Both the position numbers and the translations under genes were made by a program. A model generated the notes under the pieces. The model did not search any database, was not told the origin of the DNA, and saw nothing but the letters and a program-made list of their open reading frames with translations. Of a stretch of 64,000 nt of DNA, positions 20,184-28,530 are shown piece after piece (the first letter of the stretch is position 1; each line of letters starts with the position of its first letter). Origin of the DNA: Streptomyces sp. RerS4. Its GTDB lineage: Bacteria > Actinomycetota > Actinomycetes > Streptomycetales > Streptomycetaceae. Location: assembly GCF_023515955.1 (NCBI RefSeq), contig NZ_CP097322.1, positions 310,001-374,000 on the forward strand, given 5' to 3'.

Positions 20184-23100
20184 TGGCCCACTCACTCGCA
20201 AGATCGTCGATTTCGTCCTGGCTCAGGGAGAGAAGCGTCAGATCGGACGGCGTGGGGCCGCCCGAGCCCGGCTTCCCGGTGTGTGCGACGAGGCCACCGA
20301 GCGCGGCGCACCACAGGTCGGCCAGCTCGCGGACGGCCGCTTCGCCGATCCGGCCGGCCGCCCACGCCCAGGTGGCCGTGATCCGGGGCTGGGCGAGGGG
20401 CCCGGTCGCGATCGCCGTGACCTCCAGGGCGTGCGTCGTGGCGCCGCCGGTTCCGTACGGGGCCACGCGGGCCGCGGCGCCTTCCCACGGCTCGTCCGCG
20501 AACGGACCGCGCTGGACGAAGGCGATGTGCGGCGGCGGTGTGGGGCCGGCTCCGTGGCCGGGGACGGCGCGGATCTGCTCCTTGACGCGTTTGAGGGCTT
20601 CGCCGACCGCCGGTCCGCCCGTGCGCACCTCCTCCCAGGAGGGGAGTCCCGCGTCCACCACGAGCGGCGCGGCGTCCGCCAAGGCGCCGACGGTGTGGGA
20701 GAGGTCGACGCCGGGGGCGAAGGGCCGGCGGCCGTCGTCCTCGACGTCCAGCAGCAGGGCGCCGGCCGCCTGCGCGTCGTGGCGTGCGCGCCACTGGCCG
20801 ACGGCCAGCGCGAGGCCGGTCAGCAGCACGTCCCGGGGATCGGCGTTGAATGCCTCGGGCACGGTGGAGAGCAGCGGCCCCGCCAGGTCGGACGGCACGG
20901 CCACGGTCAGCTCGCCGGCCGCGCCGGCCGCGCCGTCCTCGCCCGCCGCGGTGGCCGGGAACGGCGGTCGGTGCACGGCCGGGGTCCGGGCGCGTTCGCC
21001 GGTCTCGGCCGGCGTGGCGGCGTCGGTCCCGTCCGCCGTCCGGTGCAGGGCCCATCGGCGGTACGAGGTGGTGACGGGAGGGAGGGAGATCGGCTCGCCG
21101 TGGGCGAGTGCGGCGTGGGCCGCACCCAGGTCCCGTAGCAGGATCCGCCAGGACTCCGGGTCCGCGACCAGCCGGCGGACCATCAGGAGCAGCGGGCCCG
21201 CCGCGCCGTCGGCGTGGCCTTGGACGGCGAGGAGCCACGGCCCGTCGTCGCCGTCGTCGCCGCCGGCTTGGCCGCCGGCGTCGGCGGCTTTCGCCGCTTC
21301 GGCCGCCGCCTCCAGGAGGGCGGTCTGCGACCGGGCGGCGTCCAGGCCCGAGAGGTCGACCTCGCGCAGGAGTTCGGCGGCGTCGACGGAGCCCGGCGGC
21401 CGTACCCACAGGCTCCCGTCCGGCAGTTGTCGCGACCGCAGGGCGTCGTGGTGGTCGAGCACCGCCTGCAGGGCCTGTGCGAGGTACCGGCTTCGGGGTT
21501 CCGCCGGGGCGGGCACGACGGTGTACTGCCATTCCCGCTTCCGCGTTCCGAGTCGGAGCAGGGGAGTTGTGGGCGGCACGGGGCCGAGGTTCTCCCCCGG
21601 TGCCTCGGCGGCGGAGGCGGACCGGGCGACGGGTTCCAGCAAGGGAGCGAGCGCTTCGACCCGTTGATGGGCGAAGATGTCCGCCGGCTCCAACACCCAG
21701 CCGGCCCGGTGGGCGCCGGCCGCCAGCCGGATCGCCATGACGCTGTCACCGCCGAGGTCGAAGAACCCGTCGTCGACGCCGACCCGTTCGAGCCCGAGCA
21801 CGTCCGCGAAGAGGCCGCACAGCAGTTCTTCGGCCGGGGTCCGCGGAGCCGTCCCCCCTGTCGGCGCGGACGGTTCGGGAGCCGGCAGGGCCTTGCGGTC
21901 CAGCTTGCCGTTGGCGTTGAGCGGGAGGGATTCCAGGAGGACGACCGCGGCCGGTACGTAGTAGTCGGGCAGATCGGCGGCCACGTGGCGGCGCAGCTCG
22001 GCCGGGTCGGCGCAGGCGCCCGCGCGCGGGACGACGTAGGCGACGAGCCGCTTGTTGCCCGGTGTGTCCTCCCGCGCGATCACCACGCTCGACGCGACCG
22101 CCGGATGGCGGCCGAGCGCCGTCTCGACCTCGCCGGGCTCGACCCGGAATCCCCGGATCTTGACCTGCTCGTCGACGCGGCCCAGGAAGTCGAGGTTGCC
22201 GTCCGTCCGCCATCGCGCGAGGTCACCGGTCCGGTACATCCGCTCGCCCGGCTCGCCGTACGGGCAGGGCACGAACTGTCCGGCCGTCAGCCCTGGGCGA
22301 CCCAGGTAGCCGCGCGCGAGCCCCGGTCCCGCGATGAACAGTTCCCCGACGGCGCCGACCGGGACCTCCCGCAGATCCTCGTCCAGGACGTACACACGGG
22401 TGTTCAGGATCGGGGCGCCGATCGGGGGCGCCGTCGTGACGCCGGCCGTGACCTCGACCGCCACCGAGTCCACGGTCGTCTCGGTGGGGCCGTAGGCGTT
22501 GAACATCCGGCGGCCGGGCGCCCATCGGGCGACGAGATCGGCGGTGAGGACGTCGCCTGCGGTGGCGATCGACTTCAGGGTGGGGTGCTCGGCCGGCGGC
22601 AGCGCGCCGAGCACCTGCGGAGGGATCGTCACGTGGGTGGCCGACGTCCGCCGGATCAACTCACCCAGCTGGTGCCCGGACAGGCAGTCGTGCGGGCGGA
22701 TGACGAGGGCCGCCCCGGACGAGAGCGCCATGACCAGGTCGCCGACGGAGCAGTCGAAGTTGAAGGAGGCGAACTGGAGCACGCCGTCGCCGGCGGTGAT
22801 CCCGAAGCGCTCGACGTGGTCGGCGGCCAGGCTGCCGAGCCCTCGGTGGGTCATCAGCACGCCCTTGGGCTTGCCGGTCGACCCGGACGTGAAGATCACG
22901 TACGCGGGGTGGTCCGGGAGCAGCGGTCCGGGCCGCTCGGCGTCGTCCGGGTCGTACGCCTCTTGGCGCGCGAGCAGTTCGACGAGGTCCGGGGCGTCCA
23001 GGTCCAGGGTGGCCGTCCCCTCGGGCGGCACCACGCCGGGCAGTGTCGTCGCGGGGTCGCCGGCCGTCAGGACGAGCAGCGGCCGCGAGGCGTCCAGGAC

Positions 23101-23451
23101 GTCGTTGATCCGGGCCGCCGGATGCTCCGGATCGACGGGGATCCAGGCCGCGCCGGCCTTCACGACGGCGAGGATCGCGACGACCGTCCTCGCCGAGCGT
23201 GGCAGGGCCAGGGCCACCAGCCGCTCGGGCCCGGCTCCTCGGGACAGCAGGAGCCGCGCGAGGCGGTTGGCGGCCTCGTTGAGTTCGCTGTAGGTGAGGG
23301 AGGTCGTGTCGTACACGACCGCGGTGTGGTCCGGTGTGCGCAGCGCCTGCGCCTCGAACAGTGCCGGCAGGGTGGTGACGAGCCCGGGACGGGCGGTTTC
23401 GTTCCATTCCGCCGGGACACGGGTGTGCCCGGCGTCCAAATGCGTGGCCAT
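20173..23451 (-). CDS. Nonribosomal peptide synthetase, A-T plus degenerate epimerisation-like domain, loading module
   Basis: 1092 aa. Adenylation domain first (A3 FTSGSTGKPKG near 187; A10 LNANGKLDRKALP near 517), carrier Ser in DLGGDSVMAIRL near 569, then an epimerase/condensation-like domain from about 600. Its core motif is broken: the HHxxxDG histidines and Asp-Gly are replaced in RRLVADPESWRILLRDL. The C-terminus LSLSQDEIDDLASEW resembles the docking helix that ends E-domain proteins. Specificity residues read D-C-G-T-A-A-A-V-D-K, which I cannot assign. No condensation domain precedes the A domain, so this is the initiation module, passing its residue to the C domain of the next protein. 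Ribosome site GGGGGA before ATG 23451. Confidence 0.9.
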   Translation of the reverse strand: MATHLDAGHTRVPAEWNETARPGLVTTLPALFEAQALRTPDHTAVVYDTTSLTYSELNEAANRLARLLLSRGAGPERLVALALPRSARTVVAILAVVKAGAAWIPVDPEHPAARINDVLDASRPLLVLTAGDPATTLPGVVPPEGTATLDLDAPDLVELLARQEAYDPDDAERPGPLLPDHPAYVIFTSGSTGKPKGVLMTHRGLGSLAADHVERFGITAGDGVLQFASFNFDCSVGDLVMALSSGAALVIRPHDCLSGHQLGELIRRTSATHVTIPPQVLGALPPAEHPTLKSIATAGDVLTADLVARWAPGRRMFNAYGPTETTVDSVAVEVTAGVTTAPPIGAPILNTRVYVLDEDLREVPVGAVGELFIAGPGLARGYLGRPGLTAGQFVPCPYGEPGERMYRTGDLARWRTDGNLDFLGRVDEQVKIRGFRVEPGEVETALGRHPAVASSVVIAREDTPGNKRLVAYVVPRAGACADPAELRRHVAADLPDYYVPAAVVLLESLPLNANGKLDRKALPAPEPSAPTGGTAPRTPAEELLCGLFADVLGLERVGVDDGFFDLGGDSVMAIRLAAGAHRAGWVLEPADIFAHQRVEALAPLLEPVARSASAAEAPGENLGPVPPTTPLLRLGTRKREWQYTVVPAPAEPRSRYLAQALQAVLDHHDALRSRQLPDGSLWVRPPGSVDAAELLREVDLSGLDAARSQTALLEAAAEAAKAADAGGQAGGDDGDDGPWLLAVQGHADGAAGPLLLMVRRLVADPESWRILLRDLGAAHAALAHGEPISLPPVTTSYRRWALHRTADGTDAATPAETGERARTPAVHRPPFPATAAGEDGAAGAAGELTVAVPSDLAGPLLSTVPEAFNADPRDVLLTGLALAVGQWRARHDAQAAGALLLDVEDDGRRPFAPGVDLSHTVGALADAAPLVVDAGLPSWEEVRTGGPAVGEALKRVKEQIRAVPGHGAGPTPPPHIAFVQRGPFADEPWEGAAARVAPYGTGGATTHALEVTAIATGPLAQPRITATWAWAAGRIGEAAVRELADLWCAALGGLVAHTGKPGSGGPTPSDLTLLSLSQDEIDDLASEWANDY

Positions 23452-23654
23452 GTACGTTTCCCCCGTACTCAACCGGCGACACCTCGACGTTTTCGGTGTT
23501 CGCCGGGCAAAGGAATGGTGAAGACCCGAATGTGATGACGGAGAATTCCGGGCACGACGAAGGAGGAGCCGCTGCCGGGTGAATTCCCGGCGGCTCTCCG
23601 CCCTATGCGTTGTGTCCGCTGACCCGTCGTATCGGTGTGTCGAAGGGAGGGTGG

Positions 23655-24623
23655 TCAGCGTCGACCCGCGCACCACTCCAGAACGGCCATCGCCGCGTAC
23701 ATTTTGTTCTCGGCCTGATCGAAGGCCAGACTGCGCGGACCGTCGAGGACCTCGGCGGTCACGTCCTCGCCTCGGTGCGCGGGCAGGTCGTGCAGGAAGA
23801 CCGCCTGCGGGCTGTGGTCCCACAGTGCGGCGGTGACCTGGAACGGGGCGAAGACACGACGCCAGTCGGGATCGGGCTTGCTCGTGCCGGTCGTCTGCCA
23901 TCTGGTGGTGTAGAAGACGTCGAAGCCCTCGGGCGGGGTGTCCATGGAGTGCGATTCCTCGACCCGCGCTCCGGAGGCCGCCGCGTTGGCCTCGGCGCGT
24001 GCGCGGATCGCGGGATCCAGACCGTAGCCGGGTGGCGTGCGCAGTTCGAGGTGGACGCCCTTGAAGCGGCTGAGCGTCAGCGCGAGGGCGGCGGCCGTGT
24101 TGTTGCCCTCGCCCAGGTAGCAGATGCGCAGGCCCTCGATGCGGCCGAAGTGGCTCAGCAGGGTGGCCAGGTCGGCGACGGCCTGGGTGGGATGTTCGTC
24201 GGCGGTCATGGCGTTGACCACGGACATCCGGGGCTGGGCTGCCAGGGCGCGGAGGTCGGCGGGGTCCCCGGCGGAGCGGACCACCAGGACGTCGAGCATG
24301 CGGGAGAGGACTTCGGCGGTGTCCTCCAGCGTCTCGCCGGTGTTCGTCTGGAGGTCGTCGGGACCGAAGGAGATGATCTTCGCACCGAGTCGCAGCGCGG
24401 CGGCGGAGAAGGACGTCCTGGTGCGGGTGGAGGTCTTCAGGAAGTGGATGCCGGCCACCAGACCGGCCAGTTGCTCACCCGAGCGCACCCGTCCGTCCGC
24501 GAACTCCGCGGCTCTCGTGACGAGGGCGGTCAGTTCGCGGTCGTCGAGGTCGTTGGTGGAGATGAGGTGTCGTACCGCGGATAAGGGCGCCTCGGCGTTG
24601 CCGCCGTCCCCGTCGTTCAGCAT
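23655..24623 (-). CDS. Carbamoyltransferase of the aspartate/ornithine family, altered acceptor motifs
   Basis: 322 aa. Carbamoyl phosphate site intact: STRTR at 65-69 and HPTQ at 144-147. Acceptor side is unlike ornithine carbamoyltransferase: HCLP is HDLPAHRG (278-285) and the SMG loop is TTRWQTTG (239-246). The ATG overlaps the mbtH stop by seven bases, and the NRPS gene starts about 200 bases on, so it belongs to peptide biosynthesis rather than arginine synthesis. By analogy with the carbamoyltransferase of the viomycin/capreomycin pathways, it probably carbamoylates free or peptide-bound diaminopropionate to a ureido group (inference). Confidence 0.85.
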   Translation of the reverse strand: MLNDGDGGNAEAPLSAVRHLISTNDLDDRELTALVTRAAEFADGRVRSGEQLAGLVAGIHFLKTSTRTRTSFSAAALRLGAKIISFGPDDLQTNTGETLEDTAEVLSRMLDVLVVRSAGDPADLRALAAQPRMSVVNAMTADEHPTQAVADLATLLSHFGRIEGLRICYLGEGNNTAAALALTLSRFKGVHLELRTPPGYGLDPAIRARAEANAAASGARVEESHSMDTPPEGFDVFYTTRWQTTGTSKPDPDWRRVFAPFQVTAALWDHSPQAVFLHDLPAHRGEDVTAEVLDGPRSLAFDQAENKMYAAMAVLEWCAGRR

Positions 24624-24820
24624 GCGCTCTCCTCCATGCGGCGGCGCAGGCCGGCCGGTCGCATGTCCGTCCACACCGCGTCGACCCACGCCGCGCACTC
24701 GTCGCGTGTGCCCTCGAACGGCTCGGACCGCCACCCCGGCGGAACGTCCAGCTCGGTGGGCCACATCGAGTACTGCTCTTCGGCATTCATGACGACGCGG
24801 TAGCGCCGTTCGTCGTTCAT
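24617..24820 (-). CDS. MbtH-like protein
   Basis: 67 aa chaperone that binds and activates NRPS adenylation domains. Signature residues in order: NAEEQYSMWP, VPPGWR, then WVDAVWTDMRPAGLRRR. Likely partner is one or both adenylation domains encoded downstream. First gene of the operon; GGAG six bases before ATG. Overlaps the carbamoyltransferase gene by seven bases. Confidence 0.95.
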   Translation of the reverse strand: MNDERRYRVVMNAEEQYSMWPTELDVPPGWRSEPFEGTRDECAAWVDAVWTDMRPAGLRRRMEESAC

Positions 24821-25072
24821 GTTTCTCTCCGGGAACTGGGATCACCAATTTGTAGAGGACAAACAGAGACTCTCACGAGGCTGTCTCGAACGGTACCTTC
24901 GGCGAACGGAATTGGCACTTTCATAAGAGTTCGGTCATCACCGGTCGCTGACAGAGGGTGTTGAAGATCGTGGACAGGAGGGGTGTTACGGACAGGAAAC
25001 CCGGACGCAACGTGAACGCGATGTGGCGCAGATCACGAAGCCGCGTGGAGCGGGGATTCACCCGTGGTGCGG
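24821..25072. promoter_or_regulatory. Promoter region of the mbtH-NRPS-sbnAB operon
   Basis: 252 bases without a gene and locally AT-richer than the surroundings. It contains TTTGT-AGAGG-ACAAA at 24849-24863, a five-base-arm inverted repeat that on the minus strand overlaps a TACAAA -10-like hexamer about 30 bases before mbtH. It also serves as the 3' region of the co-directional MFS gene. No cluster-specific regulator is encoded nearby. Confidence 0.45.
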
Positions 25073-26365
25073 TCACGTGGTGGCGCTGCCGCCGGGTGTG
25101 GTGACGCGCGCCGGGGCGGATTCCGCCGCCCGCAGGCGCGCGCCCCAGCGGACCACCGGACGCAACGCGGCGGCGGCGGCGACGAACAGGCCGCCCAGCA
25201 GGATCCAGCCCGGCGCACCCCAGTAGACGATCAGTCCCGTCAGGGCCAACGGTCCGATCATCTCGGCCACGGTCGTGCCGTTGCCGAAGAACGCCTGGTA
25301 CTGGCCGTGTTTGCCCTCCGGGGCCAGGCCGAAGCTGAGTTCCCAGCTCCCCGCCGCCTGCATCATCTCGCCCACGGCCTGGACGGCCACGGCGATCAGC
25401 AGCAGGCCACCCGCCACCCACACGGACTCGCTCGACCCGGTGAAGGCGAAGACGACGCAGCCCACCGCGAGGAGGACGCTGCCGAGGAAGACGTAACGGC
25501 TCGCGCTCTCCAGCCCCGTCACCCCCTTCGAGATCCTCACCTGGAAGAGCACCACGGCCACGGTGTTGAGCATGAACATCAAGGAGAGCAGCCAGGTGGG
25601 CGCCACGGTGTGCTTGCTGATCCACAGCGGCAGGGCGATGTCCACGAGCGGAATGTGCAGCAGCAACATCGTGTTGAGCACGCTCAACACGATGTACGGC
25701 CGGTCCTTGAACACCGACGACGCGCCGGCCGAACCCGACGCGGCGTCCGGCGCGGCCTGCGGGGCCTGCGGGGCCTGCGCGGCCTGCGGGGCCACGGCGG
25801 GCAGCCGGCCCAGTACGAGCGCCGCCACGAGGAAGGCCAGCGCGTTCACGACGAAGACGGCGTAGTACGCCTCGCGCCGGTCGAAGAGCAGCGCGATGCC
25901 GCCGAGCCCGGCGCCCACCGCGAGCCCCGCGTTGTAGCCGGCCTGCACATGGGCGCGGACCCGCGTCACCTGGTCCTTCGGTGTCAGCCCCGCCAGCAGC
26001 GCCTGCTGGGCGGCCGAGCCGCCGCGCTGACACACCGCGTAGACGCAGGCGCTGACGAGGAACGCGGTGAAGGAGGACACGAACAGGTAGGAGGAGACGG
26101 CCAGTCCCGCGCCGACGAACAGGACGACGGCGGTGCCGCGCGGCCCCTTGCGGTCCGCGACGTGGCCGAGCGGAACGCTCGCCACCAGCGCCAGCGACCA
26201 GGCGACGGTGAGGCCGAGGCCCATCTGCACGGGCGACAGGCCCGCGATCCGGGTGAAGAACAGCGCCGCGCAGATGTAGTACGCCCCGTCACCGGTGCGG
26301 CAGACCAGTTGGGCGAGGGCCAGCCTGCGGGGCGGTCCGGGTGGGGGTATGAGAGTTTTGATCAC
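25073..26365 (-). CDS. MFS transporter, probable exporter of the NRPS product
   Basis: 430 aa, twelve predicted membrane helices in two halves. Early loop LGHVADRKGPRG is the MFS motif-A region between helices 2 and 3. A central cytoplasmic Ala/Pro/Gln linker (APQAAQAPQAPQ) separates the halves. Membrane protein of the drug-efflux type by overall pattern. It lies upstream of mbtH on the same strand and is divergent from the ATP-grasp gene across about 200 bases; position argues for export or self-resistance for the peptide. Substrate is inferred from context only. Confidence 0.86.
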   Translation of the reverse strand: MIKTLIPPPGPPRRLALAQLVCRTGDGAYYICAALFFTRIAGLSPVQMGLGLTVAWSLALVASVPLGHVADRKGPRGTAVVLFVGAGLAVSSYLFVSSFTAFLVSACVYAVCQRGGSAAQQALLAGLTPKDQVTRVRAHVQAGYNAGLAVGAGLGGIALLFDRREAYYAVFVVNALAFLVAALVLGRLPAVAPQAAQAPQAPQAAPDAASGSAGASSVFKDRPYIVLSVLNTMLLLHIPLVDIALPLWISKHTVAPTWLLSLMFMLNTVAVVLFQVRISKGVTGLESASRYVFLGSVLLAVGCVVFAFTGSSESVWVAGGLLLIAVAVQAVGEMMQAAGSWELSFGLAPEGKHGQYQAFFGNGTTVAEMIGPLALTGLIVYWGAPGWILLGGLFVAAAAALRPVVRWGARLRAAESAPARVTTPGGSATT

Positions 26366-26569
26366 GTCACTCCTCAGCGGCCCGAATGGCCACCAGACGA
26401 TAGCTGTGCACTACATCGGCCAACAGCGGCATCTCGGCCCTCACCTTGGCGCGAACTCACCTTGCGATGGCCGGTTGAGATATGAACTAGCTTGATCCGG
26501 AAAGAAGTTGCTCCTGCGATGATCCATGTTTGTGCTCATCCAGGATGCCCGCCAACGAGAGGGACTGCC
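26366..26569. promoter_or_regulatory. Divergent promoter region, MFS exporter and ATP-grasp ligase
   Basis: 204-base gap with outward-facing genes, AT-richer near 26478-26530 (GATATGAACTAGCTTGATCC). I see no convincing long palindrome. It presumably holds both promoters. Confidence 0.4.
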
Positions 26570-27832
26570 GTGACGGAGCATGTGCTGGTGTTCGGCGTCG
26601 GCTACGACATACCGGCCCGCATGCGCGCGTTCGGGGTGGGGGCCGGGCGGAAGGTCACGACCTCCGTCATGTGCCTACCCGAACACCTTGAGAAGATGGA
26701 CGACACCGCGGACCACACCCGCGTTCTCGTCCTGCGCCCCGACGCCTCCGAGGAGGAGTGGCTCGCGCTCGCCCGCGCCGTCCACGCCGTCGATCCGGTC
26801 ACCCGCATCGGCTCGTTCTACGACGACTGCCGGCCGCAGGCCGCCGCCGTGGCACAGGCCCTCGGACTCGACACGCACCGCCCCGAGACCGTCGAGATCG
26901 TCATGGACAAGTACGCCATGCGCCGACGACTCGCCGAGACCGGCGTCGAGGCCACGTCCTCCGCCGTCGTCGAGAACGCCGCGGACCTGATCGCGTTCGC
27001 CGACCGGCACGGCTACCCCTGCGTCGTCAAGCCGCTCACCGGCGCGGCCAGCAGGGGCGTGTCGATCCTCCACGAGCCGGCGCAGGCCGAGGCCGCCCTG
27101 GAGCGGGCCGGCACGGCGGGCGCGGGCACCCGGGCCACCGTCGAGGAGTTCCTCGTCGGGCCCCAGTTCAGCGTGGAGGCCTTCTCCGAGCAGGGCGCGC
27201 ACGTCGTGGTCACCATCACCCGCAAGTACTCCGACCCGGTCAGCCTGGTCGAACTGGGACACGTGATGCCCGCCCCGCTGGACGCGGAGCAGACGGCGGC
27301 GATCGAGCGGCACGTGGTCGCGAGCCTGGAGGCGCTGGGCGTCGAGTTCGGGCCCACCCACACCGAGGTCATCCTCACCGAGCGCGGACCGCGCATCATC
27401 GAGACGCATCTGCGCACCGGCGGCGACGAGCTGTGGAACATGGTGACGGACGCGACGGGCGTCGACCTCATCGAATCGCAGCTGCGCCAGGTCCTCGGCG
27501 AGAAGGTGCTCCCGGAGATCCGGGCGACCCTGGGCGACCCGGACCGGGCGCGGCGGACGGAAGCCATCTGGTTCGCCGGCGCCCCTGCCGAGGGCACCCT
27601 CGTCGAGGTGTCCGGCGCCGACGCCGACGCCGTGCGCCCTGAGCACGTCAAGCTGCACATCCTCGCCGCTCCGGGCGCCGAGCTGGCGGGCCTGCAGAAC
27701 AGCTTCTCCCGGCTCGCGTGGGCGCGGGCGCACGCCGACACCGCCGAAGAGGCCCTCGCGGCGGCCAGGGAGGCGATCGACGCCCTGTCCTTCGTCACAC
27801 GCGTCGCCGCCGCTCGGACCGAACTCATCTGA
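26570..27832 (+). CDS. ATP-grasp ligase (L-amino acid ligase/carboxylase-like)
   Basis: 420 aa. Couples ATP to ligation of a carboxylate and an amine through an acyl phosphate. Pre-grasp Rossmann domain (VLVFGVGYDI), then ATP-grasp core: MDKYAMRRRL, YPCVVKPLTGAASRGVSIL (nucleotide loop), VEEFLVGPQFSVEAFS, and metal/ATP residues in THTEVILTERGPRIIETHLR. C-terminal domain (about 330-420) resembles BacD-like dipeptide ligases. GTG at 26570 preceded by GAGAGGGA at about seven bases; upstream in-frame ATGs have no ribosome site. Divergent from the exporter. Probably adds an amino acid or acyl cap to the NRPS product, as in the dapdiamide pathway (inference). Confidence 0.87.
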   Translation: MTEHVLVFGVGYDIPARMRAFGVGAGRKVTTSVMCLPEHLEKMDDTADHTRVLVLRPDASEEEWLALARAVHAVDPVTRIGSFYDDCRPQAAAVAQALGLDTHRPETVEIVMDKYAMRRRLAETGVEATSSAVVENAADLIAFADRHGYPCVVKPLTGAASRGVSILHEPAQAEAALERAGTAGAGTRATVEEFLVGPQFSVEAFSEQGAHVVVTITRKYSDPVSLVELGHVMPAPLDAEQTAAIERHVVASLEALGVEFGPTHTEVILTERGPRIIETHLRTGGDELWNMVTDATGVDLIESQLRQVLGEKVLPEIRATLGDPDRARRTEAIWFAGAPAEGTLVEVSGADADAVRPEHVKLHILAAPGAELAGLQNSFSRLAWARAHADTAEEALAAAREAIDALSFVTRVAAARTELI

Positions 27833-27901
27833 TCCGCGCGCGTATCCACCGGGGGAAGAACCCCGTTGCGGCGGCGGCGCGGGCGGTGGTACTCCAGCCC
27901 C

Positions 27902-28417
27902 ATGGAAGATCTCGTCACCCAGCGGCTCGTGCTTCACCCGCTCAGCGTCCGGGAAGCGGAATCCCTGGCGCGGGGCGAGCCGCGGGAGCACGGTCGATGG
28001 GCCCGTGACTATCCCACCGCCGCCGATATCGCGGGGGCCCGGCGCCACCTCGACACCTGCGCCCTGCGGGGCGACCCGCAGCCGTTCGGCCCCTACGAGA
28101 TCCGCCGGCGGGAGGACGGCGAGGCCATCGGCGGCCTCGGCTTCCACGGGCCGCCCGACGAGAACGGCACGGTCACCATCGGATACGGCCTCGCCCCCTC
28201 CGCCCAGGGTCGCGGTTACGCGACGGAGGCCCTGCGCGCCCTGCTGGACTTCGCCCGCACACACGGGGTCAGGCAGGTCGTCGGCGACACGGACCGGGCC
28301 AACGTCGCCTCGCAGCGCGTGATGGCGGCGGTCGGCATGGAAGCGGTCGGGGAGGACGAACAGCTCAAGTACTACGCCCTCCACTGGCCGCCGCAGGGGG
28401 GTGAGGTGGTGACGTGA
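27902..28417 (+). CDS. GNAT family N-acetyltransferase (RimJ/RimL-like)
   Basis: 171 aa. Acetyl-CoA binding segment APSAQGRGYATEALRALLDF and the late DTDRANVASQRVMAAVGM, which is typical of RimJ/RimL-type N-acetyltransferases. Begins TQRLVLHPLSVREAE, the usual first strand of this subgroup. Start ATG 27902 has only a weak ribosome site. Follows the ATP-grasp gene by 69 bases on the same strand, so it may be co-transcribed and could modify or detoxify the peptide product, but that is speculation; many such genes are independent. Confidence 0.85.
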   Translation: MEDLVTQRLVLHPLSVREAESLARGEPREHGRWARDYPTAADIAGARRHLDTCALRGDPQPFGPYEIRRREDGEAIGGLGFHGPPDENGTVTIGYGLAPSAQGRGYATEALRALLDFARTHGVRQVVGDTDRANVASQRVMAAVGMEAVGEDEQLKYYALHWPPQGGEVVT

Positions 28418-28451
28418 CTGGCGATCGTGCATCTGCCCACGTAGCGTCCAC

Positions 28452-28498
28452 CGTTCCCACGACCCGGCGCGGGGGGTGAGCGGCCCTCGGCGGGAACG
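28452..28498. terminator. Possible bidirectional terminator
   Basis: CGTTCCC and GGGAACG form a seven-base-pair stem around a GC-rich 33-base interior. It lies between the convergent GNAT and tetratricopeptide genes. No T-tract. Confidence 0.35.
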
Positions 28499-28530
28499 AC
28501 GCCCTGTCGGGCGGACCGCCGCCGGTGGCG

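Noticed and set aside
17244..20381. Thousand-residue plus-strand open frame opposite the large NRPS gene, and similar ones at 2021-4414, 5276-8359 and 21214-23535
   Set aside because: Antisense shadows caused by high G+C: their composition is Arg/Gly/Val-rich with no domain, and the opposite strand carries unmistakable enzymes.
23655..24623. Ornithine carbamoyltransferase of arginine biosynthesis
   Set aside because: The acceptor motifs are altered and the gene overlaps mbtH inside an NRPS operon; no arg genes are nearby.
14754..24820. Acyl-CoA ligase at 9774 as a starter-unit loader for the NRPS
   Set aside because: It is separated by a strong terminator and a divergent catabolic-type partner, and the first NRPS protein has no starter condensation domain.
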